This document shows, piece after piece, positions 23,325 through 34,647 of a stretch of 64,000 nucleotides of DNA. Both the position numbers and the translations under genes were made by a program. The notes beneath the pieces were generated by a model. The model saw only the letters and a list, made by a program, of their open reading frames with translations, did no database searches and had not been told where the DNA came from. The first letter of the stretch is position 1. Each line of letters opens with the position of its first letter. The stretch comes from Adiantum capillus-veneris (Eukaryota; Streptophyta; Polypodiopsida; Polypodiales; Pteridaceae). Location of the stretch: NCBI GenBank assembly GCA_014529385.2, contig CM043956.1:62338620-62402619 (forward strand). Reading direction: 5' to 3'.

Positions 23325-24896
23325 CCCACTAAAAGGAAAAAAAATGAGCACAAACTTACTATAAGGATTGGCACAAAACAAGAGAAGCTCTCACTAGGAT
23401 GATCTAATGCGCATTGAGTTTAAGAGAAGCTCTAATTATATCTAGATGCTAATTAGTGCTAATGTACTAGAACAATGTATAGATTTATTCTTAAATAATC
23501 CCTTAAAATAAATAAAGCTAGGAATTGAGCGTCGTAAACTTAGGGACTGAGTTGTGACCAAATAGATTGAAACAAGATAAAAACCCATATGCTAGGTCAT
23601 GGTTTGAAATTACTACACTGCATAGAGATTGGACCATATAATATGATAACAGATGAATCAATAAGCCTCCCACCAACATCTACTTGTCTACAAGCACACA
23701 TTCAAAAATATGTATCTTTTTTCAAAACCACACTCTTGAGGAGAGGTGAGGAAAATATCATATGCTCCGAAAGAAACATATTTTTTGTAAAAATGACACT
23801 CTTGAGTTGAAGTCTCAAAAGAGATTACCCTTTCACCTAAATTTACTTTAACTCTTTGGGTATGGGAGTTAGAACTAGAACCCTCAGAAAAGATCATATA
23901 CTGTACAGTAATAATCGTTACATGAAATTTGTAAACTTGTAATCTTTACATAAGCTTGTATTGTAACTTTGTATTATGTGCTAAAAAGGACCTTCTAAAT
24001 CTTCGTAGTAATTCAATGGAAACATTTGCAATATGGACCTTTGTGTAGTAATTCAATGGAAAGACATTCAATAGAGGGAGAAAATCTAGAAGAGCTACGA
24101 TGATATATGGGGTTTCAATTGGCATCTTTTTTCCTACAAACGCTTGATGAAATGCTTGACTATCAAAGTAGTCTTTCTCCTCTCTACGATGATGGGGTTT
24201 CTCTCTACCATTGCTTTACATTTGTGAATAGATCTATGCACACCTTATTACTACATGATCATGTCAAGGAGATTGCATCAACGAATTTGAAGCTAGAGAG
24301 CCATGCCAAATTGATACATTAGTAAGACTTCATTAATTAGTAATACATTAGTAGCAGCTATTTCAAAAACACTGAAGGAGACATTGGAGATGGAGACCTT
24401 GAATATTCAAAGAAGAGGGCATGAATGTTGCACTTGGATATTTTTGCCTAGTAATTGCATGAAAGAAAACTAGTTAGGGCTCAAAGAAACTTTATTTTTC
24501 GCTCAATCGTAACCCTAGTTACCAAATGAAATATTGAGGACTTGAAGTGTATGCTGGAAAGCATTAATTGGATAGAAGAAAAGCTGAAGGAGGTTAGAAA
24601 GTCGATCCTTGGCAGTGAAGAGTATTGCTATGGTGTCTAGGTTAAGTGCAGTGCAACGTGCAACATGTGTGTAGAAGAGGAGTCGTTGGTTCTTGGAATG
24701 TGGTCCCTTTGGATATAGCAACATACATGGATCCTACTCAGCAACACCAGCCTATCCCTCAACCTACCCAATTTTAGCTCCCGTCGCTCTTGCCAAAGAT
24801 GTTGACATTAAATCCCTCACCTACCCACCAAGATGTTGTACCCCTAGTGTCCCTTGCCTAGCCTTGACGCGGTGCCTCAATGGTGAGAAGGTGAAA

Positions 24897-24899
<3 letters not shown>

Positions 24900-24976
<77 letters not shown>
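24900..24976. repeat. (GA)n microsatellite
   Basis: An uninterrupted GA run of about 76 bases. The Glu-Arg and Ser-Leu frames crossing it are artefacts. Confidence 0.95.
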
Positions 24977-24978
<2 letters not shown>

Positions 24979-26431
24979 TCACCACCTCCCACACACTGAC
25001 TACCCACACCTCGCTACGATTCTACCTTCCCAACTTCTATAGGGCTATTAGTTTGGTAGCCAATATCAAAATTAAAGAAAATTTTTCTAGAATATATTCT
25101 CAAAATTGCTAGCAACATGTCAACATCCACATGTATGAGTGAGAGAGAGGATGTGACAAATTTGAGAGCATCCTTGACATCCATAATTGTGAAATTGCCC
25201 CTTGCTTAGATACAAATACATTGAACTGTACTTCTGCGCCCAAATTGTTAGGGATCGATTGGGGATTCAAGATGAATCCCCACTAATGACTTGTATATTA
25301 AATGAACAAAGGGTTTGAAGGTCATCTTGAACTTAAATTGATATATAGTGGTATCTTCCAATGTTCATGTATACCTCTAAATAAAGGCCTTCTTTGTAGG
25401 AGGGTACGATATGGATATGCAGATTATATACTATAGCCCAAAATTTTGTCCTACATTCCGTTTGTCCTCTCTCATCCTTTCCTCTTGTTCTATCTTCTTG
25501 ATAGACATTGCTTATTTAAAAGAGGCCCAAAGTGATGCAACCTATGGAGGAGAGACCAATTCCTTCAATAATGTTGGGCTATTCTCAACAATAAGCATGG
25601 CAATGGTGATATCTAAGCATGATCTTCTCTAGGTTATGTAGGCCGGCCCCGAAGGAGCTAATAAAACGACAGGACCCAAAACTTAAGATAAGGTTTGAAT
25701 ATATCCATCGTTTCGTTTTCATTATTTCCATACTTAATGAGAAGGACATTTTATACTTAAATTAGAGTTTCAGCTCACCTATTTATGGACATAATCAGGG
25801 AATATCTCAATAGATTGAATTGGGTACCACATATGTATTTGGGTCTATGTACCAAACATTAATTAATTATAGCGCAAGATTCTCTATCTCTCTTTGGACA
25901 AAGTAAGCCCTCCCGTTTCGGCCCAATTCCCACGCCTCACTCAATTCACTCAACCCAGGCCGCTTTTCATCTCTGCCAGTTGCGTGCAGACTCTCATATG
26001 GAGCTGGACAGCCCACGACGATGAGATCTCCCACGATGTCCAAGGTCCTGGATACCCCCCCGAACCAAGCAGAGAGTTGTCTCTCTCAAGATCATACTGC
26101 CCTTTGTCAGCCCTGTGTACTGCTTCATTGCCTTGTGCACCTCCTTTCGCAGCCTGTGCCTTCATGTTATTCTCGGGAGCTCCATTCTAGAGCAGCGAGG
26201 GAGAGAGAGCATGCATTGATTGTTCCATGCCCTGCATGCGAGTCGCGACTCACACTCACTGCCCTCCTACAGCTCGTGGCCATCACTTGGTCCTACCGTC
26301 TTTTGCCTCCGTTGAGTTGACCCCCTCCCATCGCCTCTTACGTCTGTCTCCACTCAGCGTTGTACGTGTCACAACACGACATCATGGTAACTTGTGAAAG
26401 CAAATGTATCCCCTGTCATCCCATGACCTCC

Positions 26432-28664
26432 TCAAGGATCATATGGGTAACTCAAAAACTTGTATTGTACTAAGCATTGAGATTCTCCGCATCTTTTAAT
26501 TCCTCTCGGATCAAAAGGAATTGTTATATACATCTGTCTCCAAAACATTTGTAACAAATCTCCATTATGGGCAAAATCTTCATGAAGTAAAGACATAAGT
26601 TCCTCATCCTCCTCTTCAAAAAACACTTCCAGGCTTCCGATAATATACTTGAAAGATTTTTGAAACCGCACTTTAACCTTCTCACCAACCTCTAAATCCA
26701 TATGTACCTCTTTCACATAGAAGTCTGAATCTGCATCTTCATTCTCAAAAGAATCCTCTAGATAGCCTTTCTCAACATCGAGAGAAACCTCAGAAATATG
26801 CATGGTAAACCTCTCATCAATTCTCTCACCTTTTACCAAATACCTCTCCAGCTTTACATCATAAAACTTTGCATACCTCTCAAATATGGTGTTTAATTCC
26901 CTCTCCAAATCATCCTGGTAGGTATGCTCCCGGTCACTTGTAACCGACTGCTCAAAAACCTCCTTAGAGTTAGTCTCTGACACAATATCTTCACCCCTTC
27001 TTCCTTTTTGACCCATCGCTAAATTATCTTCAACTGAATCATGTCTCCACTTATATAGGGAGAACATTTCTTCATTACATGACTCTGGTGTCAGCATAGA
27101 GCTAGCATCCTCTTCTTGCTTCAAGGCATCACCATGTATACCCTTCCTATCCATAGCAGATAGATGCTCACAAACCTGCTTGCAATTTATACCCTGTGAC
27201 ACAAGACCTAAATCCCTTTTATGCCTCAGATATTGTTTGCATACCTGTAGGCAAACCTGTATAGTAGGCACTTTATGGCAAGCATCTTTATTTGCATCTT
27301 CACACAGATAAGAAATATCACCCCAATCATAGACCATATCCCAAGAGGTTTCTTGCTCTTCTACTCTATCCTCTGATGTCACTTCAGCCTGTATAGCATA
27401 ACCAAACACTTCTCTATCTTTGATTTGTGAATCTTGAAGATTCATAGCTTCATCTACAGAACCCCAATCCTCATGCAGAGAATCTACATCTGTCATTCCT
27501 TCCTCTACCATGGAATTGTGAAAGCTTGCTGCATCTAGCTCTAAATAAGGCACAATTTCATGAGTCATCTGCATCACATCTGCTACCCCATATATACAAG
27601 ACATACATATTACTCTGTCAATGCACTCCTCTTCTTCCACCTCATCTAGCTGAGGTACTTCACAATCCGCAATGCTACTAGCATAGCTATACTCACAAAG
27701 GAAGATATTTTCAGTCACCCCCTCTAAATTAGCACTTTCGCAGCTAGGCATATCCATTTGGGTAGTACCACATGCATCAAACTCGCATAGGAAAGCATTG
27801 ATAATGACTTCTTCATCCTGGTATATGTCTTCAGCATAGGCATCCGGCTCTTCTAAACTTGGTAAAAGTTCCTGGATCTGCTCAAAAGTAGATTGTAGCA
27901 CATCACTAATATAACCGTCTTCCACCTGTTTTCCCTTCACATCCTCTGTCAAAACCATAGCATCCTCATCCTTGTATATACACTCATGTGAATCTTCAAA
28001 CGAATCAAAAGGAGCGTCCAAATCATCTATCATAGCCGACGAGTTTGCATCATCCTCTAAGTCGCTTTGAGCCATTTCAAGCGCTTGGATAGCATCATGA
28101 GAGTCATTATCTTGAGATACGAAGGTTACAAGACCCAAACGTGCATAAATAGCTTCCACTATGTCTGCTTCATCTGCATACAATAAATTTGCATCTTGCA
28201 AAAGATATGCATCTATTACTGCTTCTAAATTAGCCTGTATGGATGTGTTGACACTTGCATGGCTTACAAGAGACACCAACTCTAGCTGGTCACATCCACT
28301 TCCACTCTGCTCCATCTCTTGGTCTTGATGTTCCAACCATACTGTGTTATAGCTGTAGAAAATCACCCCAGTTGCTTGCATATACATTTGCATAGTCTTG
28401 AACTTGGTGCTTGAAATCATCACTCACAAGTTCAACAAATGCTGCAATCATCTGAGATTCTGGAATTGCTTGAAGCCTCATCTCTGTCACATAGCACTCA
28501 AGATATCCTTCTGGATCATAGCCTTTGAATATATTAAGCTCATTATATACGGATTGCATAGCGCTTTCAATCTCTTTTTGAATCTAGTCTTCTTCTTCAA
28601 GCCATTTGCATCTGTCTGCAAGCTCTTTCATTTCAGCATATAGCTGCTCCACTTTGCTAACCAT
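26432..28664 (-). pseudogene. Gag-like start fused to a long acidic ORF (unrecognised family)
   Basis: The frame starts at 28664 (MVSKVEQLYAEMKELADRC), meets TAG at 28584-28586, and continues as MQSVYNELNIFKGYDPEGYL to 28347, resembling the start of a retroelement Gag (FxGxDPEGYL). A one-frame shift near 28350-28420 leads into a 663-codon frame running to 26432 without a stop. That part is very rich in Asp/Glu with a few Cys, has no zinc knuckle or protease motif that I can see, and ends with a more conserved-looking segment (LMSLLHEDFAHNGDLLQMFW). With R1 copy 2 immediately upstream, carrying a minus-strand TATA box, I infer a retroelement ORF. Identity is unknown; a host gene fragment is the alternative. 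Confidence 0.5.
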
Positions 28665-28719
28665 CTTTATGTACTCTCACCCCGGCTTGTTCACGTCGGG
28701 TTCACAAAAAATATGTCGA

Positions 28720-29554
28720 GAAATTTGCGGTCTTGCCAGGAAAGCACCGGGCTTATGGCTGTGAGAGTTTGTGAGAGAACTCAACAAAAACTATATGAAG
28801 GAGTTAAACCATAGATGCCATGAAGACTAGGGTTTGGAAAGAAGTGCAATCAAAGAAGACTCACTCTTTCTCTCTTGCACTCACACACACAAAAGAGAAT
28901 GTCAAAACAATACGAAAATGAAAACATCAAGGCTATGGTCATATCGTATCATGGGTAATATGAAAGGGTTAATAGATGAGTTAATGGCATTCAATCTTGG
29001 CTGACCAAATAGGCTACGAATTGTTCTTGGAATTGTAGTTTTGTGCTTACCATAATATATATATTTTTTCTAGTGATTGGGATTAATTGTGTGTACAAAT
29101 CCTCTTGGTTCATAGCAAGATAACTACGCTTACGTCAAAAGAAAAGTTATAGTCTATGAGAGGTAGTATGATGGGATCCGGTGATAGAAGTATTTCATTA
29201 AGCCTTTCTGGGCCAAAGAGAAACACTATACGTTGTTGAAAGTGTATTTTTCCGCTAATCCATACGTTAATTCTAATAGATCGTACAGAGTGAAAGCGAT
29301 AGAAATGATCATCATGTGGGTTATTCATCTAGGATAGTATGTGAGAAATGTAGATATGAGAGAAGTGAAGAGATGAGAAGTTTCCCTCCCAAGCCCTATT
29401 CTTGCCCGTAGGCAATAAGGATACTGCGGGGAGAGATGTACCTGTAGCAAAGAGAACCTAGAGAGGATGAATTACTAAGAATGAGAGAGATAGGTTTGGT
29501 TAAGGATATGAGATTAGATACATATATATATATATATATACATATATATATTAG

Positions 29555-29590
<36 letters not shown>

Positions 29591-30420
29591 TGGATTAGAT
29601 ATGAAAATGAAAACAACAAGAAATCAAGAAAACATCAATGTAGAACACATCTTACTTGAAACCCTTCAGCACCATTATTGATGGGAGAGAGAAGAAGAGG
29701 GGAGAATTCAACGTTGATTGATACGCCAAGTACAACACCTTCTTTGATTAGAGTTGATCTTCCAAGGATAGCGTACAAGAATGGCTAGTCTTACTCTAGG
29801 AGAAAGTATAGGCTTGGGCTTATGTTAATGGGGCTAAGTACAATTAAGCATTACTACTCACTCCCTCAAGAATTCCTCTCATCAATGGCTTGAATGCTTG
29901 AGTTATTTTCAAGGAAGAAGAGGTCCCCTTTTATAGGTGAAGGGAACTCCCAAGGGTTTACACAAGAAGAGAGGAGCCAGTGTGAATAGGAATTGGAAAA
30001 GTTGGAAATGAGTTGACCCTGCATGATGTGGGCAGACTGGGGTCCAGTATTTTGATCATATCTCCTCAACCGTAGCTCCAAATAAAAAAGTAAAAATATG
30101 GACAGAAAATTCAGCTCATTAGCTACGATTTTAATTTTAAAATTGTTTTCCAATTCATATTGGAACCTTGTGTAAAAAAATCATCAAAATAGGGTCCATT
30201 TCTGGCAGCAAAAGTCTTCATGTGGTCCCCTTAGCCTAGACTTTCATTTGATTCCAAAGGACACCTCATGCCATATGAAAGCATGACATTGCTCCTTGAC
30301 AAAGTTTTGTAATCATGCTTGCAATAAAGCATTAAAATAAGTGTATCTTTGAAATCATGCCACCTAGTGTTCCACTAGGATATGATTCCCTCCTAGTAGC
30401 TATTTAAAAAGAAATATAAG
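28720..30420 (-). repeat. R1 repeat, copy 2 (LTR-like, upstream of the acidic ORF)
   Basis: It is colinear with 1600-3130. The minus-strand TATA-like box CCTATAAAAGG (29926-29936) would drive transcription leftward toward the ORF start at 28664. It contains a (TA)n insertion (29521-29588). The far right boundary is not defined. Confidence 0.45.
29521..29588. repeat. (TA)n microsatellite
   Basis: Two TA tracts are separated by TTAGATAC. The tracts and spacer look duplicated. Confidence 0.92.
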
Positions 30421-31284
30421 AAAAATATGAAAAATACATACAATATATATATATTGGAGTTTACCCTAGATATAGGATCTAGCTAGGGTGTGAGATGATA
30501 AAGAGATAGTAGAAATAAAGAATCAATGCTTTTTGCCCCAAGTTAAAGAGGCGGAGCTATTGATGCTTTTCCCATAGTATTTTCTGATGGTAAAGTAAGA
30601 ATAGGTTACCCTTGAGAAAAATAATAGGATGAGATAGAAGGCTTATTATTATACTTAAATATGCATATGTACATTATAGGAAAGATAATTATGTATCTAA
30701 AAAATTACAAGATAACTCTTGTAGTATGCGTTCCCACTATGTACGTGTCACAACACGACATCGCTTCATCACTCGCTATCTCCGTCTCGCAAACCTGGTT
30801 TGCCTGCCTCCTCTCTCTTCCCCTTGTCCGACCAGGGCCTCACATCTCCCTTCAGAGCAACCATGCGGGCTTGCACTTAGAGAAATGAAGAAATATTTTC
30901 CCCGTCGCCGTCCCACATGGCACATCCCTGTCTCTCTCCCCTCTCTCTCTCTTCCACTTGCCATGCCCGCCTGATCTTCGTGCAACTTCCCGTTTTGCTT
31001 TCATTCTTCACGAGGCATCTGCCAAGAGACCCCTTAATTTGAGGTGCTTCAAAAATTAGAGGCACATACTGAGAAGATTTGAATTTTCTTAAATTGGTCC
31101 ATACAATTTGTGCATCCTAAATCGACTCCTTTACCACACACAGGATACTCACGAAGCCCTTCTAATGTTAATTTAGTTTTATAGGATCCTCAACCATATC
31201 TAAGGAGATGGGATCAAAGGCTCCCATCAATTTTGGGCCCTGACAAAGGCACCCATCGTAGATCTTGTCACGAAAGTAAACGTA
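30421..31284. other. No gene recognised
   Basis: AT-rich sequence to about 30720 is followed by a C/T-rich stretch to 31000. Frames are short and composition-driven. Confidence 0.6.
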
Positions 31285-31326
31285 GGTATTTTTGTAAACT
31301 CGGATATCCGAGTTTACAAAAATACC
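31285..31326. repeat. Perfect 42-bp palindrome
   Basis: The half-site GGTATTTTTGTAAACTCGGAT is followed directly by its exact reverse complement. A degraded relative, GTAAACTCGGGTACCTGAG plus TTTAC, lies at about 31480-31503, and further GAGTTTAC/GTAAACTC half-sites lie at 31327-31336 and 31505-31545. It could be a hairpin MITE core or a protein-binding palindrome. Confidence 0.9.
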
Positions 31327-31805
31327 CGAGTTTATGTTTTCCCGCCCCAATACATTTGCACATCAAAACTCCATGAAAACATCTACATTCCACAAGTGAC
31401 GTGCATAGGTGATGTGGTTAGGCCAAATGGCTCTCATACCCCAAGTTGTGGGTTCAAGCCTCCTGACGGGGGGGGGGGGTAAACTCGGGTACCTGAGTTT
31501 ACAATATTGTACTCAAGTTTACATTTTTTCCGAGTTTACATTGTCCATGAAAGCCTGAGATCTACGGTGCTCAAGTAGATCCCATCTCCTCCCATGTCCA
31601 TGTGAGATATAGGAGAGGTTGTAGGATGAGCCCTAATATTAATAATTATAAAAGAGGGAAGGCTAGTGGTTATGGAAGCCATGATCTCTACTACAAAATA
31701 TGGGTTGAAAGGCACCGAGGTGGGAGCTGAGAAAGGTGGTATGTGGGGAGGGAGGCTGCATTTGCGGTTGACAAGACAATATGAGGCAAACAATGTGGGT
31801 ACATA

Positions 31806-32549
31806 GTGACAAGGCTTACGTCTAGCTGGGTGATGGTGTTGCCTGCTCTTCTAAACTACCTATGGAGCAAGCTGCTGCTGCTAGCAGCGTGCTGTCTTGG
31901 TGCTTGCCAAAGCATGAAAGGCAGGCGCCTACTGCCAATCCAGAAGAAGCCGTCTGCCTATGTCATCCCCAAGATATTTGTGGTGCATGGGAGCATTGAC
32001 TTGGATGCAAAGGGCAATAGGGAGGAGGACGACAAGGAGCAGGAGGTAAACTGTATCCTAAATTTCATGTTACTATTTTATCCTTCATTTTCTTTTTTCT
32101 CAACCTTCATCGGTTTATGACAGGATGTCGTGGAGGTTGATGATTTTGCTGCAAGGACGGGTGGCAAGCGGACCGGCTTTGGACCTCAAGCTTCCCTTGC
32201 TCATTACCTAGGACAACTTCCCCCTGGCGATGTGGCCATTATCCATAATGAATTTACTCCCCAAGCCCATTTTATGACTTGGTTGTTAAAAGCTTTGAGC
32301 AAGTTTTTGTGTTTGAGCACCATTGCTCAAACTGCGCATCAAGTGTTCCTAGTGCGTAGATCCCTTGTATGCACAGGGTTTGGCACTGGCTTTCGTGGTA
32401 AAGTGCTTGCCCAGATAGGGATACATGCTTCCATTGGCTCAACTGACCCAAAGGCCATAGCGCACTCCCTCTTGACTGGGGAGTTGCCTTACGCGCAAAA
32501 TAGGCGCCAGGAAATGGTCAAAAAAATTATGAACTCCTTAGATACATGA
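31806..32549 (+). CDS. Two-exon gene of unknown function
   Basis: The frame from 31806 (first ATG 31833) reads a hydrophobic stretch (LLNYLWSKLLLLAACCLGAC), then MKGRRLLPIQKKPSAYVIPK and an acidic end EEDDKEQE. A good donor (GGAG|GTAAAC near 32046) and acceptor (TTTATGACAG| ending 32123) join it in phase to VVEVDDFAARTGGKRTGFG, which stays open to TGA at 32549 (end KIMNSLDT). Without splicing the first frame stops at 32118. The second exon has PQASLAHYLGQLPPGD and LVCTGFGTGFRGKVLAQIG. I do not recognise the family. It converges on the histone-like gene across the palindrome at 32672-33520 and may belong to the same mobile unit. Confidence 0.5.
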
Positions 32550-32747
32550 TGTAAAATCACCGTTTTGGAAGTAATAAAAAATATTTGAAATTGTCTCTCT
32601 ATCTTGCAAATTCTTTTGAATGTGATTTGTCAATCTTGAAAATTGTTTCAATTGGTGATATGAAAATTGTTTTGATAAGTGACTTTGTAATTTCAAGTTC
32701 TATATGTAGTTTTAGTCAATTTCAGTCAATTTAGGTATTTTATGTTT

Positions 32748-32895
32748 CCTAGGGGGTAGATAAGCCTACCAAGGGCCAAAAAAAGCCTGGCCACAAGGGC
32801 GCGCAAATGGCCCATCCATCAGTTTTGGATGGGCCATTTGCGCGCCCTTGTGGCCAGGCTTTATTTTGCCCGTTTAGGCTTATCTACCCCCTAGG
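32748..32895. repeat. Hairpin 1 (MITE-like foldback)
   Basis: Arms of about 70 bp, from CCTAGGGGGTAG to CCCATCC, pair with 32827-32895. The distal half of the arm is perfect and the middle imperfect. The loop is ATCAGTTTT at 32818-32826. Confidence 0.93.
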
Positions 32896-33267
32896 ATACT
32901 TACAAAGCACAAATTTATTGAAATGAATTGGTTTTGCATCATTAATTTAGATGCACCCTTTCTATGGCAATTCCAGCATATGTTCACACTCAAGGACACT
33001 AGAAAAGGTGAAATCAATTACGAAATGAAGTTTCCAGCACACTATCACCTGCTTTAGCTCTACCTAGTACACCCCTGCACCAAAAAGTCCAATTACATTG
33101 GACATTTGAAAAATCCAAATTAATGTTGCATAGACACTTGGTTTCACAATATGTTATTTTTTTTTATATCCTATAGTGAATTCAAAGCTTGAAATGGCCA
33201 AAAAAGGGTGTCCACAAGGATCCATGTAAAATAATGTTGCAAAACCAATAGGTTTTAGTAAAGTTTT

Positions 33268-33442
33268 GCTTTTTAAGTACCCTTGGGGGTAGATAAGCCT
33301 ACAAGGGGCAAAAAAAATCCTGGCCACAAGGGCGCGCAAATGGCCCATCCAAAACTGATGGATGGGCCATTTGCGCGCCCTTGTGGCCAGGCTTTTTATT
33401 TCCTCTTATAGGCTTATCTACCCCCAAGGGTACTTAAAAAGC
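33268..33442. repeat. Hairpin 2 (MITE-like foldback, inverted relative to hairpin 1)
   Basis: Arms of about 83 bp, from GCTTTTTAAGTACCC to CCCATCC, pair with 33360-33442. The loop is AAAACTGAT at 33351-33359. Confidence 0.93.
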
Positions 33443-33611
33443 ACAAATTTACTGAAATTGACTGAAATTACGTACAGAACTTGAAATTAAGAAGTCATTT
33501 CATTACAAAGATAGTAGACACAGTAGACACAATTGTTGATCATATTGTCATTGGAAAGTCAAATCATTACAAAGATAAGGGTGTGCAATACAAAAAGAGG
33601 GGTAACTTCGG

Positions 33612-34508
33612 CTAATGCTCGAAGTCTCGTCGCAATCGACGTGCAAGCTGCATATCTTTTGGATGTATTGTCACTCGCTTTGCATGTATGGCGCATAGGT
33701 TGGTATCTTCCAACACCGAAATGATGTGGGCCTCTGCAGCTTCTTGAATAGCATCTAGAGCTATTGCTTGCATTCTATACTGATTTCCATAGCTTTGAAG
33801 CACCTCCTTCACAGTGCGAGCAAAGGGGGCGCGTCGAATCAAAAGCTCCGTCGTCTTCTGGTAGTGGCGGATTTCTGCAAATGCCCTTGCTATTTTTCGG
33901 CGCCGCTGCGGTTGTCTTGGGGGCACTTGCACATTTCCTGGCGGGCGGCGTTTAGGCTTCTTGAAAAACTTAGACTTGCGCCTGTTTACATGCTTAGGGG
34001 CTGGTTCTGCAGCCTCTTCTGATTCTTCCTCTTCCCTTGGCTGCCGATCTTGTTGTGTGGGGAGAGCTCCCTGGCCTCCAGGCAATGTCTTCCCCCCAAC
34101 GGCCACCCGGTGTATGCGCGGTATTTTTTCTCGCAGCCATGGTGGCTCACTCTCTGATTCAGTGTCTGTATGGACCACCCGAGTCCTGGATGGTCCTGTT
34201 TGTGATTGGTGGCGCGACGGCTGCTCCCTATCGGACTCTGTTGTTTGCTGGCCCTCTTCCTCTCTCCAGCGTTGGGCACGTTGCTTCATTCTCCTTCTAG
34301 GTGTTATATCTTGATGAGGTGGAGATCCAACAGTTCTCGATGACTCTCGTGCCCTACCACCATGCCCACTACCAGATGAGTTTCTGGAACAGCCAGGCGT
34401 TTGTGGCCGTTTTCTTGTGCCTTTAAGCCATGATGGCTTCTCACATCCTTGGAGGGTGTTTTTGTTGGCAGGCGGATGCTCTTTCACGGTTTGTTTGGTG
34501 TGCGCCAT
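33612..34508 (-). CDS. Histone H3-like protein with a long N-terminal tail
   Basis: The intact 298-codon frame starts ATG at 34506-34508. The protein begins [10 protein letters not shown], close to the H3 start MARTKQTARK with Lys4 kept. Residues about 11-206 form a long, basic, Ser/Pro/Arg-rich tail with acidic patches ([18 protein letters not shown]). Residues about 207-298 are a complete H3 fold: the alpha-N stretch [27 protein letters not shown] (helix 1), the helix 2 segment IQEAAEAHI, and [26 protein letters not shown] (helix 3 and end). Equivalents of H3 Cys110, His113, Arg116 and Asp123 at the H3-H3 interface are present; Met120 is His. The fold has the same length as H3 between helix 1 and helix 2, without the loop 1 insertion common in CENH3. 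It has its own TATA box and lies just downstream of a decayed transposase gene and beside a palindrome. I infer a mobile-element-borne H3 variant; a diverged host H3 or CENH3 is the alternative. Confidence 0.93.
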   Translation of the reverse strand: MAHTKQTVKEHPPANKNTLQGCEKPSWLKGTRKRPQTPGCSRNSSGSGHGGRARESSRTVGSPPHQDITPRRRMKQRAQRWREEEGQQTTESDREQPSRHQSQTGPSRTRVVHTDTESESEPPWLREKIPRIHRVAVGGKTLPGGQGALPTQQDRQPREEEESEEAAEPAPKHVNRRKSKFFKKPKRRPPGNVQVPPRQPQRRRKIARAFAEIRHYQKTTELLIRRAPFARTVKEVLQSYGNQYRMQAIALDAIQEAAEAHIISVLEDTNLCAIHAKRVTIHPKDMQLARRLRRDFEH

Positions 34509-34563
34509 TTTGTTGGTAAGAGCTCACCTGTTCTTAAGAAATAAGTGGTTTATGAGAGCATGC

Positions 34564-34575
34564 AATATTTATAAG
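34564..34575 (-). promoter_or_regulatory. Putative TATA box of the H3-like gene
   Basis: The minus strand reads CTTATAAATATT, about 56-67 bases before the ATG at 34508. Just upstream, two GGGCCC sites flank TTTTTAAAT (34575-34595). The spacing suits an independent promoter with a short leader. Confidence 0.6.
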
Positions 34576-34647
34576 GGCCCATTTAAAAAGGGCCCTGTTC
34601 ACACTAATTTTTTTTTAAAAAGTGTTATTTTTTAAATAAACATGTCG

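Larger units (their letters stand above)
21741..26431. other. Long stretch without a recognised gene
   Basis: It holds scattered short frames only. On the minus strand from 22692 down to about 22038 there is a decayed frame series (start MESTQSKYPS; later SLKWKPIECVIVILDIWHGS) that I do not recognise, with several stops. The plus frame at 24107-24322 is also unrecognised. Microsatellites are listed separately. At 26366-26387 a 22-bp stretch containing ACGTGTCACAACACGACATC recurs near 30739. Confidence 0.6.
32672..33520. repeat. Nested palindrome: two hairpins in inverted orientation
   Basis: Two long hairpins (32748-32895 and 33268-33442) share an arm of the type GGGGGTAGATAAGCCT ... TGGCCACAAGGGCGCGCAA ... 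GGCCCATCC. Their 9-base loops, ATCAGTTTT and AAAACTGAT, are reverse complements of each other, so the two hairpins are inverted with respect to one another. The flanks also pair across the whole region: CTTTGTAATTTCAAGTTCT (about 32682) against its counterpart near 33480, and the inner flanks TTGGTTTTGCATCATT and AATGTTGCAAAACCAAT. The result is an imperfect 850-bp palindrome with a hairpin in each half. No ORF lies in it. Confidence 0.92.

Noticed and set aside
33768-34314. Plus-strand frames opposite the H3-like gene
   Set aside because: Shadows of the minus-strand coding sequence; the minus frame has the histone fold.
33612-34508. Calling the H3-like gene CENH3
   Set aside because: No extra residue in loop 1, and helix 3 is close to ordinary H3. 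The long tail alone is not enough, so it is called H3-like.
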